Below, piece after piece: positions 1-4,298 of a stretch of 7,216 nucleotides of DNA. The notes under the pieces are model-generated. The model saw nothing but the letters and a program-made list of their open reading frames with translations. It did not search any database and had not been told where the DNA came from. Both the position numbers and the translations under genes were made by a program. The first letter of the stretch is position 1. Each line of letters starts with the position of its first letter. The DNA is from Desulfobulbaceae bacterium (GTDB lineage: Bacteria > Desulfobacterota > Desulfobulbia > Desulfobulbales > Desulfocapsaceae): NCBI GenBank assembly GCA_030599175.1, contig JAUVON010000137.1:1-7216 (forward strand), given 5' to 3'.

Positions 1-704
1 AGGCCTTCAGGATAAGGGGGACATATCGAACCGAGCTTGCTCAGACTGAAAAAGTATACGTTTTTGTACCACTTTCCGCCCTGCAGAAAATGCTCGGTGT
101 GGGTGAAGGGGTGACCGAAATCGGTATCAACACTGGACAGAAAAATAACAGCCAGAGCATGGATCTGGGCGGGCTCGTCTTCAGACTCAATGAAAAAATC
201 AAGGGCAGCGGATTTCTCGCCGAGGACTGGCATCAGATGCTGCCGGCCCTCAGCGCCTATCTCGAAATGTTTGACGGCTATATGTTGATCTGGTTTGTGG
301 TCGTATTTATCGCCATGGGTTTCGGACTGGTAAATACCATGTTGATGGCAGTGTACGAACGGATGCGGGAGTTTGGACTCCAGCGGGCGCTCGGCATGCG
401 TTCAACCCGGATTATCGCTATGGTGATGACTGAAATCCTACTGCTTCTGGCCCTCGGTTCACTTCTGGCAAACGGGTTTGCATTTTTTCTGATCAAAGTT
501 CTTTTGCGCTCAGGGATAGATCTTTCACTCTTTGCTGAAGGCACTGAGATGTGGGGGATTAACCGTATCATTGTTCCTGTGATTTCAGCATGGGATGTGT
601 ACGCGGCAAATGGTGTTGTGCTTGTTCTGGGCCTGCTTGTAGGCCTTTACCCCGCCGTGAGGGCTGCACGTTTCAGCCCGGTTGAAACCATGAGACATCT
701 ATGA
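1..704 (+). CDS. FtsX/MacB-type ABC transporter permease, C-terminal part (5' end outside window)
   Basis: The frame is open from the left edge (first full codon at position 3) to the TGA at 702-704, giving 233 visible residues. The ATG at 90 lies inside the protein, because the upstream codons already encode family-like sequence (AFRIRGTYRT...VYVFVPLSALQKMLG), the end of a MacB-type periplasmic core domain. Next comes a hydrophobic helix at about 279-347 (YMLIWFVVVFIAMGFGLVNT). It is followed by the cytoplasmic coupling segment YERMREFGLQRALGMRSTRI, then a long hydrophobic region at about 405-500 and a last helix at about 600-660. The end, YPAVRAARFSPVETMRHL, is the classic FtsX-family terminus. 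Proteins of this family (LolC/E, MacB, FtsX) do not form a simple channel; they couple cytoplasmic ATP hydrolysis to periplasmic movements. The partner ATPase lies 191 nt downstream, beyond a repeat element. Family assignment is firm; cargo cannot be told. The missing N-terminus should hold the first membrane helix and most of the periplasmic domain. Confidence 0.9.
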   Translation, partial: AFRIRGTYRTELAQTEKVYVFVPLSALQKMLGVGEGVTEIGINTGQKNNSQSMDLGGLVFRLNEKIKGSGFLAEDWHQMLPALSAYLEMFDGYMLIWFVVVFIAMGFGLVNTMLMAVYERMREFGLQRALGMRSTRIIAMVMTEILLLLALGSLLANGFAFFLIKVLLRSGIDLSLFAEGTEMWGINRIIVPVISAWDVYAANGVVLVLGLLVGLYPAVRAARFSPVETMRHL

Positions 705-706
705 AA

Positions 707-844
707 TTGATGGCGTCGTAAAATATCCCTGTATTTCGCCATTTCGTCATTCCCGCGCAGGCGGGAATCCAGAACGTATTGAAATGACTGGATTCCCGCC
801 TGCGCGGGAATGACGGAGCAGAGAGGTTTTTACGAGGTCATCAA
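707..844. mobile_element. MITE-like nested inverted-repeat element (non-coding)
   Basis: A 138-bp non-coding unit fills most of the 191-nt gap between permease and ATPase genes. Its outer ends form an imperfect inverted repeat: 707-723 (TTGATGGCGTCGTAAAA) against 828-844, matching at 15 of 17 positions. Inside it sits a perfect 28-bp inverted repeat (745-772 and 788-815). The 8-mer AAATTGAT occurs directly repeated at 704-711 and 844-851, overlapping the element borders, which could be a target-site duplication or chance. No ORF or transposase is present, so any mobility would have to be supplied in trans. The left border lies within 3 nt of the permease stop codon. The symmetry is read directly from the sequence; calling it a MITE is inference, and copy number in the genome is unknown. 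Confidence 0.5.
745..815. repeat. Perfect 28-bp inverted repeat with dRS3-like palindromic arms
   Basis: Arms 745-772 and 788-815 are exact reverse complements, separated by a 15-nt loop (773-787). Each arm contains its own palindrome of the form ATTCCC-N8-GGGAAT (749-768 and 792-811), with 8-bp half-stems around a 4-nt centre. The transcript can therefore fold either as one 28-bp hairpin or as two small hairpins. The ATTCCC-N8-GGGAAT pattern equals the dRS3 consensus described in Neisseria, and similar CATTCCCGC...GCGGGAATCCAG palindromes are frequent in many proteobacterial genomes (recalled, not searched). Placed inside an operon, such a hairpin could attenuate read-through or stabilise the upstream mRNA; no clean T-tract follows directly, so it is not a standard terminator. 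Confidence 0.9.
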
Positions 845-895
845 AATTGATAATATTGAAAAAACTTAAATTCTTCGTTACCCGGGGAGAAGCTG

Positions 896-1582
896 ATGCC
901 AATCGTAGAGGTCGAAAAAATCAGTAAGATCTATCATCAGGGAAAGATCAGTTTCAAGGCTCTTGATAATGTGTCGCTATCAATTGGCAAAGGAGAGTTT
1001 ACCGCCTTGGCCGGGCCATCCGGTTCCGGTAAAACAACACTTCTCAACCTGATTGGCGGACTTGACCTGCCGGACAGCGGCAGAGTTATTCTTGATGGAT
1101 ATGATTACAGAAAAATGAGCGATGGAAAACGTGCTGATCTCAGGCTCGAAAGCATCGGTTTTGTATTCCAATCGTACAACCTTATTCCTGTACTCACGGC
1201 TGCCGAAAATGTAGAATTTATTTTGCGTCTGCAAAAAGTGAGCAAACCGGAACGACTGGAGAGAGTGCGGGCAATACTGGATGAGGTCGGCTTGCATGGA
1301 AGGCATAACAGCAGGCCGGATGAACTTTCCGGTGGCCAGCAGCAGCGGGTGGCCGTTGCCAGGGCAATTGTTTCCAATCCGTCTGTTGTTCTGGCGGACG
1401 AACCAACGGCAAATCTTGACTCGAAAACCGGAGAAAAACTGCTCGATTTGATGAAGAAGATGAATGAGGAGCGACAGGTAACCTTTATTTTTGCAACCCA
1501 TGATCACATGGTAATGGATTTTGCTGAACGAATAATATCGCTGCATGACGGCAAGGTGGCTGATGATCAGAAAAAAAGATGA
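896..1582 (+). CDS. ABC transporter ATP-binding protein, LolD/MacB-type
   Basis: This 228-residue protein is the usual length for stand-alone LolD-like ATPases and carries the complete motif set. It has Walker A GPSGSGKT (residues 40-47), Q-loop Q92, signature LSGGQQQR (144-151) and Walker B VVLADEP (164-170) with catalytic E169. It also has D-loop NLD (173-175) and switch histidine H202 (ATHD). The Q-rich signature and the Walker B to D-loop stretch ADEPTANLD are typical of the LolD/MacB/FtsE subgroup that partners FtsX-fold permeases, matching the permease upstream. It should sit on the cytoplasmic face of the inner membrane as a dimer. The start is supported by a GGGGAG ribosome-binding site at 884-889, six nt before the ATG. 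The gene ends in an ATGA overlap with the next gene. Nothing suggests inactivation. The orthologous name lolD is not assigned because a genuine LolCDE operon is not shown here. Confidence 0.95.
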   Translation: MPIVEVEKISKIYHQGKISFKALDNVSLSIGKGEFTALAGPSGSGKTTLLNLIGGLDLPDSGRVILDGYDYRKMSDGKRADLRLESIGFVFQSYNLIPVLTAAENVEFILRLQKVSKPERLERVRAILDEVGLHGRHNSRPDELSGGQQQRVAVARAIVSNPSVVLADEPTANLDSKTGEKLLDLMKKMNEERQVTFIFATHDHMVMDFAERIISLHDGKVADDQKKR

Positions 1583-2856
1583 AAATATGGCCTGTTTTAT
1601 CTCTGACTGCTTATTTGCTGATACTGCAAATACCCGCCTTAGCCTTTGACTATGAACTGACAGGCCATGTTCGCGGGCAGGGTAGCCTTGCCTGGTATCC
1701 GGAGAATCATCTTCTTTCCCGGGCCGAGGATCGCCAGATTTTTTTTGACACCGGAGTTGACTTCAGGCTCAATTCCAGCCTATTTCTTTCAGACAACATC
1801 AGTTTTGATTTTGCCTACGAAGCCACAGCTGCAGGTGGACAGAGTAGAAAGGCAATAGCAAAGCTGTCTCAGGACAGTTCCCTTACTCAATTCTTCAAGG
1901 TACCTGCACCATCAGATGATCAGCAGCTTTTTTCCCTTACCCATGTTTTTTCAAATAATAATGAATATATCGCCTATCATCGTATAGACCGTCTGCTCCT
2001 GTCACTGGACACCGATTATGGCACTATCAAAGCCGGCAGGCAGGCATTGACCTGGGGGAATGGACTGGTATTCAATCCTTTAGACCTGATAAACCCCTTT
2101 GCCCCTGCCGACATCATTCGCGACTATAAGATCGGAACTGATATGCTGCTCTACCAGGTTGGAGGAGATCTTATTTCTGATTTCCAGCTGGTCTATGTTC
2201 CAAGAAGGAATCCTGAAACTGACGAATTGGATAGTTCCCAGTCGACCCTTGGGGCCCAGCTGCGCATTTCATACAACGAACTGGATCTCGACCTGCTTGC
2301 TGTTAAGAACTATGACGATCCTGTTTTTGGCATGGGAATGACGGGATATCTTGGTGATGCGGTTTTTCGCAGTGATTTCTCCCTCACCTTTCTCGAAGAT
2401 GATGGTGGGAGAACACAATATCTCTCGGCTGTAGCCAATCTGGATTATTCATGGACATGGAAAGATAAAAACTGGTATGGTTTTTTCGAGCTGTACTATA
2501 ATGGCCTCGGTGCAGACAACCCGATTAAAGCTCTACAGGATAAAGCGCTGGTCTCACGTCTTCTGCGGGGAGAGTTATTTGTCACCGGCAAATGGTATCT
2601 CGATGGAATGGTTCACTATGAAGCACACCCGCTGATTAATTGCTTTACCTCGGTTATCATTAATCTTAAGGACAGTTCCTTCCTGCTGCAGCCCAGAGTG
2701 ATCTGGGATGTGGCGGAATCTGCCCAAATCCTGACAGGAGTCAATCTCCCCATTGGCGGGCCCGGGGACGAATTCGGAGAAATTGAAAACCAGGAAGCCG
2801 ACATATCCTCCGGCCGGGGGATTCATGCTTATATAGTAGCAACGTGGTTTTTTTGA
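1579..2856 (+). CDS. Predicted outer-membrane beta-barrel protein coupled to the ABC transporter
   Basis: This 425-residue protein starts with a clear signal peptide (MKIW, a hydrophobic core LSLTAYLLILQIP, then ALA cleavage at about residue 22 before FDYE). The mature part is rich in alternating hydrophobic/polar strands and aromatic residues (for example QLRISYNELDLDLLAVKNY) and ends in TWFF, the terminal-Phe signal recognised by the BAM machinery. The central motif GRQALTWGNG (153-162), followed by NPLDLINPFAP (166-176), resembles the GRQ..WG...NPxD signature seen in DUF1302-like and related barrel families (recalled). I do not assign it to a named family. Its ATG overlaps the ATPase stop (ATGA, 1579-1582) with only a poor Shine-Dalgarno (A-rich 1571-1578), so translation is probably coupled to the ATPase. 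That coupling implies a shared job, plausibly the outer-membrane end of an export or lipid/lipoprotein trafficking path. Cargo and direction are unknown. Confidence 0.8.
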   Translation: MKIWPVLSLTAYLLILQIPALAFDYELTGHVRGQGSLAWYPENHLLSRAEDRQIFFDTGVDFRLNSSLFLSDNISFDFAYEATAAGGQSRKAIAKLSQDSSLTQFFKVPAPSDDQQLFSLTHVFSNNNEYIAYHRIDRLLLSLDTDYGTIKAGRQALTWGNGLVFNPLDLINPFAPADIIRDYKIGTDMLLYQVGGDLISDFQLVYVPRRNPETDELDSSQSTLGAQLRISYNELDLDLLAVKNYDDPVFGMGMTGYLGDAVFRSDFSLTFLEDDGGRTQYLSAVANLDYSWTWKDKNWYGFFELYYNGLGADNPIKALQDKALVSRLLRGELFVTGKWYLDGMVHYEAHPLINCFTSVIINLKDSSFLLQPRVIWDVAESAQILTGVNLPIGGPGDEFGEIENQEADISSGRGIHAYIVATWFF

Positions 2857-2893
2857 TCCGCTGCAATCTTCCTTTAATTGTGAACCTCAGATT

Positions 2894-4243
2894 ATGAAAC
2901 AATCAATGGACAAGCATATTCCAGAGAGATACCAAAAGGCAGTGGAAATTTTCCAGGCAGGACTGCAGGCTGTTGCTCCCGGGCCTGCGATTAAGCGCTT
3001 TTGTCAACTCAATGGTGAAATATTGACAGTTGATGGTCAGAACTATGACCTTGATCAATTTGATAAAATCGTTGTTTTAGGTGCAGGAAAAGCCGGTGCC
3101 TCCATGGCAAAAGCGATTGAGGATATCTTAGGTGAGCGTATTTCAGCAGGTATTATCACTGTCAAATACGATCATCTTGAGGAGCTGAAGAAAGTAAAAA
3201 TTCAGCAAGCGGGCCATCCTGTTCCTGATCAGAATGGTCTCGATGGTGCCCGAATTATTTATCAACTCGCTTTTTCGGCTGATGAAAAAAGTCTGGTAAT
3301 CTGCCTGATCTCAGGTGGAGGATCGGCCTTAATGGTATTGCCTGCTGAAGGCATAACACTGGAGGACAAACAGAGAACCACCCAGGTTCTCCTGGATAGC
3401 GGAGCCACCATCCATGAAATAAATACGGTCAGAAAACATCTTTCTGCCATTAAAGGGGGTGGATTGGCCCGGGCAACCTATCCGGCAACCCTGATCACCC
3501 TGATCCTCTCCGATGTTGTCGGTGATGACCTTGACAGTATTGGTTCGGGTCCCTGTGTCCCGGACCCGGGAACCTTTTCAGATTGCAAAGCAATATTTGT
3601 AAAATATTCAATTGAGAATCAGATTCCGTCCGGAGTTCTATCTCATATTGAGTCGGGCATAGCAGGCACTATCCCTGAAACACCGAAATCAGGACAGCCA
3701 TTCTTTGAAAAAACGCAAAACGTTATAATAGGAAATAATTTCCAGGCACTATTAAAGGCCAAAGAAAAAGCCGATGAGCTGGGATACAACACTCTGCTGC
3801 TTTCGTCCATGCTGGAAGGGGAAACACGCGATGTTGCCGCCAACCATATAGCAATTGCGCGGGAAACTCAGCTCCATGGATATCCACTGCCACAGCCTGC
3901 CTGTCTGCTCTCCGGCGGCGAAACAACAGTCCGGATACAGGGATCGGGAAAAGGCGGTAGAAACCAGGAGTTTGTCCTGGCTGCTGCCCTTAAGCTTGGG
4001 GGGATGAAAAACATTGTTATTTTAAGCGCCGGGACGGATGGAACAGACGGCCCCACCGATGCAGCTGGAGCGTTTGCGGATGAAACCACATTGCAGCGGG
4101 CGCAGACAGCAGGCCTAAATCCGCAAAAATATCTCGACGACAACGATTCTTATCATTTTTTTGATAAACTGGGCGATCTTTTAAAAACCGGATCAACCAA
4201 TACCAACGTGATGGACCTGCGGATCATTCTCGTTGGTTCATAG
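2894..4243 (+). CDS. gckA: Glycerate 2-kinase, class II (GckA/TtuD, DUF4147-MOFRL family)
   Basis: This is a cytosolic enzyme of 449 residues, the normal family length, that phosphorylates D-glycerate with ATP to 2-phosphoglycerate, feeding glycolysis/gluconeogenesis. The N-terminal DUF4147 domain shows GAGKAG (63-68), GHPVPD (107-112), LISGGGSAL (138-146), the INTVRKHLSAIKGGGLA block (176-192) and SDVVGDDLDSIGSGPC (206-221). The C-terminal MOFRL domain shows GGETTV (341-346), GKGGRNQEF (352-360), SAGTDGTDGPTDAAGA (378-393) and a closing TNTNVMDL (435-442). All landmark motifs are intact. Relatives are often mis-named hydroxypyruvate reductase (TtuD); the sequence favours kinase. It lies 37 nt after the barrel gene on the same strand, so co-transcription is possible, but no functional link is evident. 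No convincing Shine-Dalgarno precedes the ATG at 2894. The in-frame ATG at 2906 (residue 5) is an alternative with no better site, so the start is uncertain by four residues. Confidence 0.9.
   Translation: MKQSMDKHIPERYQKAVEIFQAGLQAVAPGPAIKRFCQLNGEILTVDGQNYDLDQFDKIVVLGAGKAGASMAKAIEDILGERISAGIITVKYDHLEELKKVKIQQAGHPVPDQNGLDGARIIYQLAFSADEKSLVICLISGGGSALMVLPAEGITLEDKQRTTQVLLDSGATIHEINTVRKHLSAIKGGGLARATYPATLITLILSDVVGDDLDSIGSGPCVPDPGTFSDCKAIFVKYSIENQIPSGVLSHIESGIAGTIPETPKSGQPFFEKTQNVIIGNNFQALLKAKEKADELGYNTLLLSSMLEGETRDVAANHIAIARETQLHGYPLPQPACLLSGGETTVRIQGSGKGGRNQEFVLAAALKLGGMKNIVILSAGTDGTDGPTDAAGAFADETTLQRAQTAGLNPQKYLDDNDSYHFFDKLGDLLKTGSTNTNVMDLRIILVGS
3542..3578 (+). other. Terminator-like hairpin inside the glycerate kinase gene
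   Basis: Arm 3542-3552 (GGTTCGGGTCC) pairs with 3562-3574 over 11 base pairs with one 2-nt bulge (GG), around a 9-nt loop, and is followed at once by TTTT (3575-3578). This has the form of a short intrinsic terminator on the coding strand. It coincides with the conserved SGPCVPDPGTF protein segment, so the symmetry may simply follow from codon choice. The structure is read from the sequence; any function is speculative. Confidence 0.35.
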
Positions 4244-4249
4244 CACAGG

Positions 4250-4296
4250 TTATTAATGATGGAATTGTAAAAAATCTCCTACTTCGTCATTATTAA
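4250..4296. terminator. Possible bidirectional terminator between convergent genes
   Basis: The 55-nt gap between the glycerate kinase stop (4241-4243) and the purL stop (4299-4301, minus strand) holds an imperfect inverted repeat. Arm 4250-4261 (TTATTAATGATG) faces 4285-4296 (CGTCATTATTAA), with one mismatch and one G-U pair over 12 positions and a 23-nt loop. The position between converging genes suits a shared terminator, but the stem is AT-rich and no run of five or more T follows on either strand, so support is modest. The loop and stem also resemble the left end of the repeat element at 707-844. Confidence 0.4.
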
Positions 4297-4298
4297 TT

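Noticed and set aside
90..92. ATG at 90 as the start of the permease gene
   Set aside because: The same frame is open to the window edge and its upstream codons encode permease-like sequence, so the ATG is an internal methionine.
980..1546. 188-codon open frame on the minus strand across the ATPase gene
   Set aside because: It lies wholly opposite a gene with every ABC ATPase motif, its translation has low-complexity, non-family sequence, and no ribosome-binding site is evident.
1739..1746. Run of eight T in the outer-membrane protein gene as a phase-variation tract
   Set aside because: The tract is short for slip-strand switching, the gene is in frame, and the codons fit an aromatic beta-strand (IFFD). 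There is no second tract or variant evidence.
2857..2893. Gap between the barrel gene and glycerate kinase as a promoter or terminator site
   Set aside because: The 37 nt show no convincing -35/-10 pair and no stem-loop; the T7 at 2848-2854 is simply the TTT TTT TGA end of the barrel gene.
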